Positions 50,338 through 57,908 of a DNA stretch of 57,908 nt are shown piece by piece (position 1 is the stretch's first letter; each line of letters opens with the position of its first letter). Source of the stretch: Mariprofundaceae bacterium (GTDB lineage: Bacteria; Pseudomonadota; Zetaproteobacteria; Mariprofundales; Mariprofundaceae); contig WFOK01000069.1 in the NCBI GenBank assembly GCA_015488115.1, forward strand, positions 1-57,908. The letters are read 5' to 3'. The notes beneath the pieces were generated by a model, which saw only the letters and a program-made list of their open reading frames with translations, was not told where the DNA came from and searched no databases. The translations under genes and the position numbers were made by a program.

Positions 50338-51528
50338 CTAATCCGCAGCGCCTGTTGCGGTCATGGCAGCCGATTGCTGCAAGACATCCGCGGCGATGTC
50401 GTCAAGAAGTGCAAGCCCCTGTTCGGTGGCCCGCAGGAAGTGCTTCCGGATTTCGAGGCTTCCCGCTTCCACATGAGGTGCCAGCGCCTTGCCGAACATG
50501 TCCATGGGGCTGTGTCCAAAGCGGCTGTCAAATCGCCGGATTTCCAGGCCCTCGGACCGCCTCAGGCCCAGCCAGACGGCCTCGGCCGCCGCCTGTTCAA
50601 TGCGGAGATATTCGTCGAAGGCTGTCGGAGGCGGGCTTTTGCGCGCCGCCCGGATGTACTGTTCCGGCGAACGCCGGTTCGTATAGCGATAGATTCCACC
50701 ATCGGACGTGTCGAACTTGCCTGACGCGCCTGCGCCAAGGCCCAGATAATCATGGTAAAGCCAGTAGCCATCATTGTGCTGGCACGCATGGCCGGGTGTC
50801 GAGAAGTTCGAGACCTCATAGGCCAGAAAGCCATGGTCGGCAAGCCGTCTTCTCGTCTCGCGCAGCATGGACAGCGCCAAGTCCTCGTCGGGAAGGGCCA
50901 ATGCGTGATGCTGATGCATGCTGGCGAGTCTGGTATGGGGCTCGACGGTGAGCTGGTAACAGGATAGGTGCTCTGGCTTCAGGGTCAGGGCTTGTTCGAG
51001 CATGTCGAGCCAGTGGTCGCAGCCCTGTCCGGGCAGGCCATACATCAGGTCCAGGTTGAGGTTGTGGAAACCGGCCTGACGAGCGTAGTCCACGGCAAGC
51101 AGGATGTCCCGGCAGGTATGGACGCGTTCAAGCCATCGCAATTGGCTATCATCCAGGCTTTGCGCGCCAAGAGAGAGGCGATTGATGCCGGCCTCCCGAA
51201 ATGCCTCGAGCTGTGCCGGGCTTACGGTTCCGGGATTGGCCTCAAGCGTGATTTCCATGTCTTTCTCGCAAGAGCACAGGCGCTGGACGGCATCAACAAG
51301 CCTTCCGATCATGGTGGGTGGGGCCAATGAAGGGGTGCCGCCGCCAAAGAACAGAGTGGTCACTCTGCGCCGGTGCAACCCGTGCCTGCGAACACGGTGT
51401 TCGAGCTCTGCGATGAGCGCCTGTTCATAGGCATCCCAGGGCGGAGAGGGACGCACATGCGAATTGAAATCGCAATAATGGCACTTGTGCGGGCAAAACG
51501 GCACGTGCACATACACATGCAGCGGCAT
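50338..51528 (-). CDS. hemW: Radical SAM family heme chaperone HemW
   Basis: A 396-residue HemW, which resembles coproporphyrinogen dehydrogenase but acts in heme delivery. The radical SAM cysteines are C12-x3-C16-x2-C19 in VPFCPHKCHYCDF. The second conserved segment is HACQHNDGYWLYHDYLGLGAGASG, the HemW hallmark near residue 250. It lacks the extra cysteine of oxygen-independent HemN. It is downstream of rng on the same strand, 11 bases away, and convergent with cysN. Confidence 0.93.
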   Translation of the reverse strand: MPLHVYVHVPFCPHKCHYCDFNSHVRPSPPWDAYEQALIAELEHRVRRHGLHRRRVTTLFFGGGTPSLAPPTMIGRLVDAVQRLCSCEKDMEITLEANPGTVSPAQLEAFREAGINRLSLGAQSLDDSQLRWLERVHTCRDILLAVDYARQAGFHNLNLDLMYGLPGQGCDHWLDMLEQALTLKPEHLSCYQLTVEPHTRLASMHQHHALALPDEDLALSMLRETRRRLADHGFLAYEVSNFSTPGHACQHNDGYWLYHDYLGLGAGASGKFDTSDGGIYRYTNRRSPEQYIRAARKSPPPTAFDEYLRIEQAAAEAVWLGLRRSEGLEIRRFDSRFGHSPMDMFGKALAPHVEAGSLEIRKHFLRATEQGLALLDDIAADVLQQSAAMTATGAAD

Positions 51529-51539
51529 TGGATCTTTGC

Positions 51540-53042
51540 TCAGAGCAGAACCACCTCGTATTTTCCAGGCTGGAACGCCTCATCGCTTTTCAGTGTGATC
51601 TGCTTTCCCAGGAACTGCTCGACCTTGGCCACATTCTCGCTTTCTTCGCCCAGCAGGCGGTCGATGATGTCCGCGTGGGCAATGACCATCAGTTTTTCGC
51701 AGGGAAAGGCACGAGCCTCGGCCACGATGTCACGGAACAGTTGATAGCAGACAGTTGTCAGGCTCTTGGTTTGGCCCGTCCCATGACAGCATGGACAATC
51801 CTCCAGCAATACCCTGCCAAGCGATTCCCGGGTGCGCTTGCGTGTCATCTCAACCAGGCCGAGACTTGAAAACTGAACGATATGGGTCTTTGCCTTGTCC
51901 CGTTCCAAGGCCTCTTCAAGGACCTCGAGAAGACGCTGGCGGTTTTCCTCCTCGTGCATGTCGATGAAGTCCACGACGATGATGCCACCCAGGTTTCTCA
52001 GCCGGAGCTGATGCACGATTTCGTGAACAGCCTCGAGGTTGGTCTTGAAGCCCGTTTCCTCAAGGTTCCGGGAGCCGACAAAGGCGCCCGAGTTGACGTC
52101 GATGGCGATCAGGGCTTCAGTCTGGTCGATGATGATGTATCCCCCGGACTTCAATGGAACGCGCCTGAGCAGCGCCCGGTTGATCGCATCCTCGACACCG
52201 TAGACGTCGAAAATGGGTCTGTTGCCTGGATAGTAGTAAAGCCGGTCAGCCACTTCTGGCATGAACTTTTCGGCAAACTTTTTCATGCCTTGGTAGGCTT
52301 CTCGTGAATCGACATGGATTTTCTCGACCTCATCGTCGACATAGTCGCGCATGATCCTGAGGTACAAAATGAGTTCCTTGTGAATCAGCGAGGCCGGGGC
52401 TGCATGCCTTGCCCGCTGTTCAATATCTTCCCATAGGCGTAGCAGGAAATCGAGGTCCTGGCGTAATTCGGCCTCGCTGTGCCCCTCGGCGACCGTTCTG
52501 ATGATGATGCTCCCTCTCTCAGGGCGAATGGACTCTCCAATGGCCAGAAGCCGCTGGCGCTCCTTGGGATCTTCAAGCCTGCGGGCGATCCCGACATGAT
52601 CGAGTTCGGGCATGTAGACCAGATAGCGGCCGGCCAGGCCGATTTGCGTGGTCAGGCGCGGTCCCTTGGAGGCGATGGGATCGCGGGAGACCTGCACGAT
52701 GATCTCCTGTCCCTCGCGCAACAGGCTTGATATCGGTGGCGTGTTTCGTCTTCCTGGGCTTTCATCCGTGGCCCCCGGCTGCTCATCCTCTTGGTCGATG
52801 ATCAGCTCATCTCCACCGGTGACGATATCCCCTGCATACAGAAAGCCGGCCTTTGCCAATCCGATATCCACGAAAGCCGCCTGAATGCCCGGCAGAACGC
52901 GTTGCACACGGCCTTTGTAGATATTGCCCTTCAAGCCGCGCTCGCGTTCACGCTCGATATAGATCTCTTCGGCCTGACCATTCTCGACCCGTGCCACGCG
53001 GGTCTCGAACGGCGTGACATTGACAAGAAGCTCGACGCTCAT
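51540..53042 (-). CDS. rng: Ribonuclease G
   Basis: A 500-residue RNase E/G family endonuclease that matures the 5' end of 16S rRNA. The N-terminal S1 domain is intact (GLKGNIYKGRVQRVLPGIQA and DIGLAKAGFLY). The catalytic core has IDVNSGAFVG and IIVVDFIDMHEEENRQ with the metal-binding Asp residues. The zinc-link CPCCHGTG near residue 420 forms the tetramer interface. It is the RNase G length with no RNase E scaffold tail. The ATG overlaps the maf stop by four bases. Confidence 0.94.
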   Translation of the reverse strand: MSVELLVNVTPFETRVARVENGQAEEIYIERERERGLKGNIYKGRVQRVLPGIQAAFVDIGLAKAGFLYAGDIVTGGDELIIDQEDEQPGATDESPGRRNTPPISSLLREGQEIIVQVSRDPIASKGPRLTTQIGLAGRYLVYMPELDHVGIARRLEDPKERQRLLAIGESIRPERGSIIIRTVAEGHSEAELRQDLDFLLRLWEDIEQRARHAAPASLIHKELILYLRIMRDYVDDEVEKIHVDSREAYQGMKKFAEKFMPEVADRLYYYPGNRPIFDVYGVEDAINRALLRRVPLKSGGYIIIDQTEALIAIDVNSGAFVGSRNLEETGFKTNLEAVHEIVHQLRLRNLGGIIVVDFIDMHEEENRQRLLEVLEEALERDKAKTHIVQFSSLGLVEMTRKRTRESLGRVLLEDCPCCHGTGQTKSLTTVCYQLFRDIVAEARAFPCEKLMVIAHADIIDRLLGEESENVAKVEQFLGKQITLKSDEAFQPGKYEVVLL

Positions 53043-53602
53043 GGTGTTTGTCCCTGCCTTATCTTCTTGAGCAGACGCAGCGTGCAGGTTGTAGGAAGGC
53101 CAATCACGTTGTCCAGTGGGCCATCCAGCCCGTCAATAAAGGCCGCTGCCCCCTGCTGGATGGCATAGGCGCCCGCCTTGTCCAGTACCTCGTTATGCGC
53201 CAGATAAACGTCGATTTCATGCCGACAGAGTTTGCGAAAGTGCACCCGAGTGATCGCGGTGTCGTGCAGGCAATGTCCACCCAAGCGGACGCATACCCCC
53301 GTGAGTACCCTGTGCCATTTGCCTGACAGGGCCAAGAGCATCTCAGCGGCTTCGCTAAGGTCGTCTGGCTGTCCCAAAGGTTGTCCATCAAGTTCCACAA
53401 GCGTGTCGGCAGCAATGATCGGCTGTCGCTTTGCAGGACAGGCATGAGCCTTGGCATGGGCCAGTCGTTCGACGAGCGCGGGCACGGACTCTCCTTGGAC
53501 CGGTGTTTCATCGATGTGCGAAGGGCGCACTTCAACAGCCAGGCCTGCAGCCTGCAGCAATTGGAGACGTCTGGGTGAACGCGAGGCCAGTATGACTTCC
53601 AT
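53039..53602 (-). CDS. Maf family nucleoside triphosphate pyrophosphatase
   Basis: A 187-residue Maf protein, which hydrolyses non-canonical or pyrimidine NTPs. Motifs: VILASRSPRRLQLL at the N-terminus, IIAADTLVELDGQPLGQPDD in the middle, and the late DKAGAYAIQQGAAAFIDGLDG. The DKAGAYAIQG-type motif fits the YhdE-like (dTTP/UTP) subgroup, which is also the usual neighbour of rng. It heads the maf-rng-hemW cluster. Confidence 0.9.
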   Translation of the reverse strand: MEVILASRSPRRLQLLQAAGLAVEVRPSHIDETPVQGESVPALVERLAHAKAHACPAKRQPIIAADTLVELDGQPLGQPDDLSEAAEMLLALSGKWHRVLTGVCVRLGGHCLHDTAITRVHFRKLCRHEIDVYLAHNEVLDKAGAYAIQQGAAAFIDGLDGPLDNVIGLPTTCTLRLLKKIRQGQTP

Positions 53603-53925
53603 GTGGCGATCTTAGCGCGCCAGCAAAAAAATGAACATGCATGAACGCAGGCAAGGCCCGATTGTTCTTGGGGAGAGGGGGAACCCTTGGCCTGAGGCGG
53701 TTCTCTGCCCGTTACGCCTTATGTGCTGTAACGAGCCAGTCGAAAAGCGCTGCTACGCTTTTGATGCTGCATCATGCATGTTGGTTCCGCCCTTGGTGGT
53801 CAGGGTGGTTTCTGGACCGGAATGAGCCTTGAGGCCCGCGAAAGGAGGCACAATCTCCTTTTTGATGGAACGAGCGGATGCTATGATCCCGGTTGAACAT
53901 CATGTGGATCAGGAGGAGAGGGACC
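53603..53925 (+). other. Intergenic region between maf and fbp
   Basis: A 323-bp divergent gap with no supported gene. Two overlapping 63-64 codon frames (around 53631-53832) lack ribosome sites and family similarity. A short inverted repeat with a T-run, GGAG-GCACAAT-CTCC then TTTTT (about 53841-53861), may be a weak terminator or regulatory hairpin. A TATGAT box at about 53879 could serve as the fbp -10 element, but its -35 (TTTTTG at 17 bases) is poor. Confidence 0.4.
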
Positions 53926-54870
53926 ATGCCGGTTACATTGAACAGCATCGCACAACAAGGGGAGAACGGTAAGGCCATGATGCCCATCATGCAGGGCGTC
54001 GGGCGCGCGGCCACCGAGATTGCCTATCTGCTGCGTGGAGCGGTCTTCCGAGGTGCGCTGGGGGCTGCCGGCGGTGAGAATGTCCAAGGCGAGCAGCAGC
54101 AGAAGCTTGACGTGCTCTCCGACGAGATCTTTCTCAGTGAGATGCGTTCGACCGGCTTCGTTTGCGCTGTGGGCTCGGAGGAACAGGAGGACCTGCAGGT
54201 CATCGAAGAGTATGCGGATGCGGACTTTCTGGTGCTCGTTGATCCCCTGGATGGCTCTTCCAATCTGGATGTCGATGGGCCGGTCGGCACGATTTTCTCC
54301 GTCGTCAGACGCAAGACTCTCAAGGATCAGCGACCGACAGAGGCCGATACGCTGCAGGCCGGACGCAATGTCATTGCAGCGGGCTATGTGCTCTATGGTC
54401 CGGCTACGATGCTGGTCTGTTCCGTCGGGCAGGGCGTGCATGGGTTTACCTACAATCCGAACAGTGCACGTTTCGAACTCAGCCATCCGGACATGCGCAT
54501 TCCTGAAAAGGGGGGCTATTACTCCGTGAACGAGGCCAATGCGGACAAATGGCTCGATCAGCTCGCCGAGAAGTTCGCGCACATGAAACGGGAGACCGGG
54601 CTTGGCATGCGTTATGTTGGCTCGATGGTTGCCGATATGCACCGGACTTTGCTCAAGGGAGGGGTCTTCCTCTATCCCGCCGACTGGAAAAACCCGAACG
54701 GCAAGCTGCGTCTGCTCTATGAGGCCATCCCGATGGGGTTTCTGGTGGAACAGGCAGGAGGCAAGGCCATGAGCCGGGGGTGTTCGGTGCTGGATATCGA
54801 ACCGGAAGGGCTGCACCAGCGTGTGCCCGTCTATCTTGGATCTTCTTCGGCGGTGGACATGCTTGTCTGA
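53926..54870 (+). CDS. fbp: Fructose-1,6-bisphosphatase class 1
   Basis: A 314-residue class 1 FBPase (fructose 1,6-bisphosphate to fructose 6-phosphate), needed for gluconeogenesis and for the Calvin cycle. The metal-binding motifs GSEEQED and VDPLDGSSNLDVDGPVGTIF are intact. The substrate region RYVGSMVADMHRTLLKGGVFLYP and the late LLYEAIPMGFLVEQAGGKA match the family. Slightly shorter at the N-terminus than E. coli Fbp (332). ATG 53926 has a strong AGGAGGAGAGG site. Whether it serves CO2 fixation cannot be judged here; no RuBisCO genes are in the window. Confidence 0.94.
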   Translation: MPVTLNSIAQQGENGKAMMPIMQGVGRAATEIAYLLRGAVFRGALGAAGGENVQGEQQQKLDVLSDEIFLSEMRSTGFVCAVGSEEQEDLQVIEEYADADFLVLVDPLDGSSNLDVDGPVGTIFSVVRRKTLKDQRPTEADTLQAGRNVIAAGYVLYGPATMLVCSVGQGVHGFTYNPNSARFELSHPDMRIPEKGGYYSVNEANADKWLDQLAEKFAHMKRETGLGMRYVGSMVADMHRTLLKGGVFLYPADWKNPNGKLRLLYEAIPMGFLVEQAGGKAMSRGCSVLDIEPEGLHQRVPVYLGSSSAVDMLV

Positions 54871-55528
54871 GAAATCGGACAAGCCGGTCGACTTCACGAC
54901 CTTCTATCTTCGCCAGATTGGCGTCCGCACGCCGGAACCAGTTGCGGGGCTCTGCACTGATGCCGGAATAGACCCCGAACAGGCCATGCGTGCACTCGCC
55001 GAACAGGCGCGCACATGCAATGCATGCAAGCTCGCCCGCACGCGCACGCAAGTCGTGTTTGGCACGGGAAGCGCGACGGCTGACTTGGTCTTTATCGGGG
55101 AGGCGCCGGGTCGAGATGAGGATCTTCAGGGCGAGCCCTTCGTTGGCCGTGCCGGCCGCCTGCTCGATCGCATGTTGGCTGCCATCGGCTTCAGGCGCGA
55201 TCAGGTCTATATCATGAACACGATCAAGTGCCGTCCGCCGAACAACAGGGATCCGGAGGCCGATGAGCTAGCTGCATGCCATGTCTGGTTCGATCGGCAG
55301 CTTTCCATTCTTTCGCCCAAGGTTATCTGCCTGCTCGGACGTGTGGCTGCCCAAAAGGTGCTCGGCACCGAGCAGCCTCTGCGTGCCCTGCGTGAGCGCT
55401 GGCATGAGCTGAACGGGATTCCCGTGCTCGTGAGCTATCATCCCGCTTATCTGTTGCGTTCGCCGCAGCAGAAGCGTTATAGCTGGCAGGACCTTTTGGC
55501 GCTCAAGCGCAGGCTTTCCACGGAATAG
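54863..55528 (+). CDS. Uracil-DNA glycosylase, family 4 type with iron-sulfur cluster
   Basis: A ~221-residue uracil-DNA glycosylase of the family 4/5 fold that removes uracil from DNA. The Fe-S cysteines start at TCNACKLARTRTQ, the active-site motif is GEAPGRDEDLQGEPFVGRAG, and the DNA-binding end is VSYHPAYLLRSPQQK. It starts inside or just at the end of fbp: I prefer the TTG at 54863 (8-base overlap, GGTGG upstream), but a GTG at 54821 is possible and would give 235 residues. It is cotranscribed with fbp. Confidence 0.88.
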   Translation: MSEKSDKPVDFTTFYLRQIGVRTPEPVAGLCTDAGIDPEQAMRALAEQARTCNACKLARTRTQVVFGTGSATADLVFIGEAPGRDEDLQGEPFVGRAGRLLDRMLAAIGFRRDQVYIMNTIKCRPPNNRDPEADELAACHVWFDRQLSILSPKVICLLGRVAAQKVLGTEQPLRALRERWHELNGIPVLVSYHPAYLLRSPQQKRYSWQDLLALKRRLSTE

Positions 55529-55541
55529 ATCGGGGGCTTTC

Positions 55542-56831
55542 TCAGTCCTCCCGTTTTTCCATTTCCGTCTGCCGTTTCATGGCGGTCAGGCGAACGCGCT
55601 GAATCCAGTCTTCCCGGATGCTCAGGATCTCGATGCGGATGCCCGCGATGACCAGGCACAGGGGGGCCTCGGGTTGGATGCCCAGGGTTTCGACGATCAG
55701 GCCGCCGATGGTGTTGGCGCCTTCTTCCGGCAAATCCCAGTCCATCGTTTGGTTGATCTCGTGCAGGCTGGCCGTGGCCGCGGCGATCAGGGAACCGTCG
55801 GGTCGCACCCACATGTCTGAATAGCGCGGACGGTCGGATTCGTCGTGGATTTCGCCGACAATCTCCTCGATGATGTCCTCCAAGGTAATCAATCCCTCGA
55901 TGTCCCCGAATTCATCAACGACGATGGCCATGTGCTGGTGTTGGGTCTGGAAGTCGAACAACTGGGCCAGTGCATTCTTCGTCGAGGGAATGAAGATCGG
56001 GGTCTGCCAGAGCATGGTTTCGGACAGCCTGCGCCGGTCGTCTTTCAGGCGGATCAATTCCCTGATATGCAGGATGCCGACGATGTTATCGGTCGTGTCG
56101 AGATAGACGGGATAACGGGAGTAGGGTTGCCGGGCAATCTGTTCGAGCACCTCCGCAATGCACAGGTGACCATCAATGAGCTGCATCGATTTTCGCGGCA
56201 CCATCAGGGCCTTGACCGGCACCTCATGCAAATGAAGGCTGCTGCTCAGCATCTGCTCCCTGGCCGCATCCAACACGCCGGATTCCGCGCTGATGTCAAT
56301 GAGCATGGACAGCTCCTTGTGCGTCAGCGGCGTTTCCACGGCCTTCGGAATACGCAGGATGCGCTTGAGTCCTTCAATCGTGTGCATGAGCAGCCAGACC
56401 AGCGGCGTCAGCAGCCACTCGATCGCGCGCATCGGTGCGGCCACCCGGCACGCGAAGCGTTCGGCGTCCGTGACGGCAATGGTTTTGGGCAGAACCTCGG
56501 CGAATATGAGCACGATCAGGGTCATGATGATCGTGGCATAGGCGATGCCGGCCTCGCCGAAGATGGAGATGCAGACGGCCGTGGCCAAGGCCGAGGCGGC
56601 GATGTTGACGAAATTGTTGCCCAGCAGAATTGTCGACAGCATGGCTTCCGGACGCTCGAGCAGCTTTAGGGCCAGTCTGGCGCCTCGATCGCCTTCGTGC
56701 GCCCGGGTGCGCATGCGGCTCTTGCGCGCCCGGGTCAGGGCGGTCTCCGAGCCGGAAAAGAAGGCCGAAAGCAGCAGCAGGACCAGCAGCGTAACGACAA
56801 GAATGGAAAGCGAGAGTTCAGACGGGTTCAT
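55542..56831 (-). CDS. HlyC/CorC family CNNM-type membrane protein with CBS pair
   Basis: A 429-residue membrane protein. Residues ~1-190 form the DUF21 (CNNM) domain with four hydrophobic helices (ILVVTLLVLLLLSAFFSGSE, then LLGNNFVNIAASALATAV). A pair of CBS domains (~205-330) follows with SRYPVYLDTTDNIVGILH and VVDEFGDIEGLITLEDIIEE. A CorC/HlyC domain (~345-420) ends the protein. Members are linked to magnesium or cobalt efflux; the hemolysin name is historical. It resembles YfjD of E. coli, and its neighbour is a YpjD-like gene, a common pairing next to ffh. Confidence 0.9.
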   Translation of the reverse strand: MNPSELSLSILVVTLLVLLLLSAFFSGSETALTRARKSRMRTRAHEGDRGARLALKLLERPEAMLSTILLGNNFVNIAASALATAVCISIFGEAGIAYATIIMTLIVLIFAEVLPKTIAVTDAERFACRVAAPMRAIEWLLTPLVWLLMHTIEGLKRILRIPKAVETPLTHKELSMLIDISAESGVLDAAREQMLSSSLHLHEVPVKALMVPRKSMQLIDGHLCIAEVLEQIARQPYSRYPVYLDTTDNIVGILHIRELIRLKDDRRRLSETMLWQTPIFIPSTKNALAQLFDFQTQHQHMAIVVDEFGDIEGLITLEDIIEEIVGEIHDESDRPRYSDMWVRPDGSLIAAATASLHEINQTMDWDLPEEGANTIGGLIVETLGIQPEAPLCLVIAGIRIEILSIREDWIQRVRLTAMKRQTEMEKRED

Positions 56832-56847
56832 GGACGCATGGGCTGCA

Positions 56848-57669
56848 TCAATGGAGCCAGGACAGGATGAATTTGACGCCGAAGTAGGCGAGTACCATCA
56901 GGCCATAGGCTGCCAGGATCACCTTGCTCGAGGTCCGGCCCGGCCACTGGTGGCGCTTGTGCTTGAGCAGCAGCAGCAACAGCACGCCGAATGAAAACAG
57001 GGCGAGCAGCACCTTGTGATTCAGCAACGCGAAATGTTCGTAACTGACCCATTGCCAGCTCAGCCCGGTCAGGATACTGATGCCGATCAGCCAGGTCGCT
57101 CCACGTACCTGCGCGTACATGTGGCGGTCGATATAGGAAAGCGGCGGCAGAGCCTGGACCAGTCCGCCAAGGCGCTTCCTCTTCAGCGCGCGATCAACAA
57201 GCAGGAACATCAGTGCATGCACGGCAGCCAGCGTAAGCACGGCATAGCCGATCATCGAGATCAGCAGATGAGTGTCCTCAAGGATCGAACGCGTCTGTAC
57301 CCAGTTTGGCGCATGTGCCTCGGGAAGCCAGGGCACGACGAGCAGCGGAAGCGCCGTCGCCGGCAGAATGAACAGACCGAGTCCCTGGATGCCATGGCGC
57401 ACAATGCCGTAGAAATGAATGAGCTGCACGATCAGCGTGGCAAGGCCGACGCTACTGGCCAAGGTCATATTGATGCCTTGGCTGGTCACCGGGTTCAGCC
57501 CGATCAGGGCGCCCATGGTCAGCAGAATGCTGCCGCCGAGAAGCAACTGCACCTGCGGCGTCTGCGCCTGCATGGTCTCAATCTCCTTCCGTAGCACAGG
57601 TCGCCAGACCAGCAGGCTGGCGATCAGGCTCAGAATCCCGGCCAGGGGAAAAAGAAATGCGATGTTCAT
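56848..57669 (-). CDS. YpjD/CcsA-like cytochrome c assembly-type membrane protein
   Basis: A 273-residue protein with about eight transmembrane helices. It belongs to the inner membrane YpjD/CcsA-like group, related to HemX and to heme-handling CcsA (conserved-looking HLLISMIGYAVLTLAAVHALMFL). The tryptophan-rich WWD motif of genuine cytochrome c synthetase is not obvious. It is 16 bases upstream of the CNNM gene on the same strand, so they form an operon. Its function is not established; a role in heme or cytochrome maturation would fit the two heme proteins in this window. Confidence 0.85.
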   Translation of the reverse strand: MNIAFLFPLAGILSLIASLLVWRPVLRKEIETMQAQTPQVQLLLGGSILLTMGALIGLNPVTSQGINMTLASSVGLATLIVQLIHFYGIVRHGIQGLGLFILPATALPLLVVPWLPEAHAPNWVQTRSILEDTHLLISMIGYAVLTLAAVHALMFLLVDRALKRKRLGGLVQALPPLSYIDRHMYAQVRGATWLIGISILTGLSWQWVSYEHFALLNHKVLLALFSFGVLLLLLLKHKRHQWPGRTSSKVILAAYGLMVLAYFGVKFILSWLH

Positions 57670-57804
57670 TTGCGCCGCTCCATGAGCGGTCTACTATAGG
57701 CGATGCTGGCATGCACTGTCATGGACTGCGGTTTATATCGGATGCCGCATGACCGTGCAACGGATATGAGTTGACCGTTGCTGAGGATGGTGCAAAATCT
57801 CCCC

Positions 57805-57908
57805 ATGAAGGTTGCCGTTCTGCTGCTTGCTGCCGGTCGCGGCTTACGTTTCGGTGGTGAACGGCCGAAGCAGTATGCCCTGCTTCGAGACAGGCCGTTG
57901 ATCGTGCA
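57805..57908 (+). CDS. ispD: 2-C-methyl-D-erythritol 4-phosphate cytidylyltransferase, N-terminal fragment
   Basis: The first 34 residues of IspD, the third enzyme of the MEP pathway, cut by the window edge. The N-terminal nucleotide-binding motif is VAVLLLAAGRGLRFGGERPKQY. The ATG at 57805 has no recognisable ribosome site; the preceding bases are AAAATCTCCCC. It is divergent from the ypjD-like gene. The fused IspDF form cannot be excluded from this fragment. Confidence 0.85.
   Translation, partial: MKVAVLLLAAGRGLRFGGERPKQYALLRDRPLIV

Noticed and set aside
53881-54897. Minus-strand frame of 338 codons over fbp
   Set aside because: It overlaps the full length of a clear FBPase and has no family resemblance.

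Overview
This is a contiguous stretch of a GC-rich proteobacterial chromosome. It is dense with housekeeping genes and has no prophage, CRISPR array or intact insertion sequence that I can see. Gene content and order fit Gammaproteobacteria or a nearby lineage such as Acidithiobacillia or Zetaproteobacteria: tuf-rpmG-trnW-secE-nusG-rplKAJL-rpoBC, xseB-ispA-dxs, hslVU, maf-rng-hemW, slyX and srkA. Genus cannot be fixed from the sequence alone. Class 1 fructose bisphosphatase, two c-type heme proteins and a full sulfate assimilation set suggest a free-living, probably autotrophic or respiratory organism that makes its own cysteine and methionine; that lifestyle is an inference.

Layout. 1-12.1 kb: translation and transcription super-operon (tuf 3' end to rpoC), with an rplK leader, a likely L10 leader, an rplL/rpoB attenuator and a strong terminator after rpoC. 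12.1-12.9 kb: a lipoprotein c-type cytochrome. 12.9-17.8 kb (minus): tightly packed xseB-ispA-dxs-tlyA-srkA-slyX. 17.8-21.6 kb (minus): TPR-sulfotransferase, SEC-C protein and an MgtC/DUF4010 membrane protein. 21.7-25.1 kb: lipB, a CDGSH iron-sulfur protein, two methyltransferases, a small conserved-looking protein and tRNA-Phe. 25.2-27.8 kb: a diguanylate cyclase with a periplasmic heme motif, a gene-poor gap and an HTH/zinc-ribbon protein. 28-35.1 kb: purB, ispH, then bcp-coaBC-dut-rsmC-like-rsuA and a lipoprotein. 35.2-37.5 kb: hslVU (minus), then tRNA-Pro, tRNA-Arg and tRNA-His. 37.6-50.3 kb: the sulfur operon. 50.3-57.9 kb: hemW, rng, maf, fbp, uracil-DNA glycosylase, a CNNM/CorC protein, a YpjD-like protein and the start of ispD.

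The most interesting region is the 12-gene, 12.5-kb plus-strand operon (37.6-50.3 kb) headed by a SAM-I (S-box) riboswitch with its own intrinsic terminator. It encodes a threonine-synthase-like PLP enzyme, a CysO-type sulfur carrier ending in Gly-Gly-Ser, a stand-alone NIL-domain protein, cysteine synthase, a MoeB/ThiF-type activating enzyme, a sulfite reductase fused to a TusA domain, a radical-SAM domain fused to an SLC13/DASS-type permease, APS reductase, DsrE2, TusA, CysD and CysN. Together these give a path from sulfate import and activation (CysDN), through APS reductase and siroheme reductase, to sulfide and then protein-bound sulfur. The product would be cysteine and, given SAM control, probably homocysteine/methionine. 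The carrier-dependent last step and the role of the ThrC-like enzyme are hypotheses.

Five isoprenoid-related loci (ispA, dxs, ispH, start of ispD, and xseB in the same cluster) are scattered through the window, showing use of the MEP pathway.
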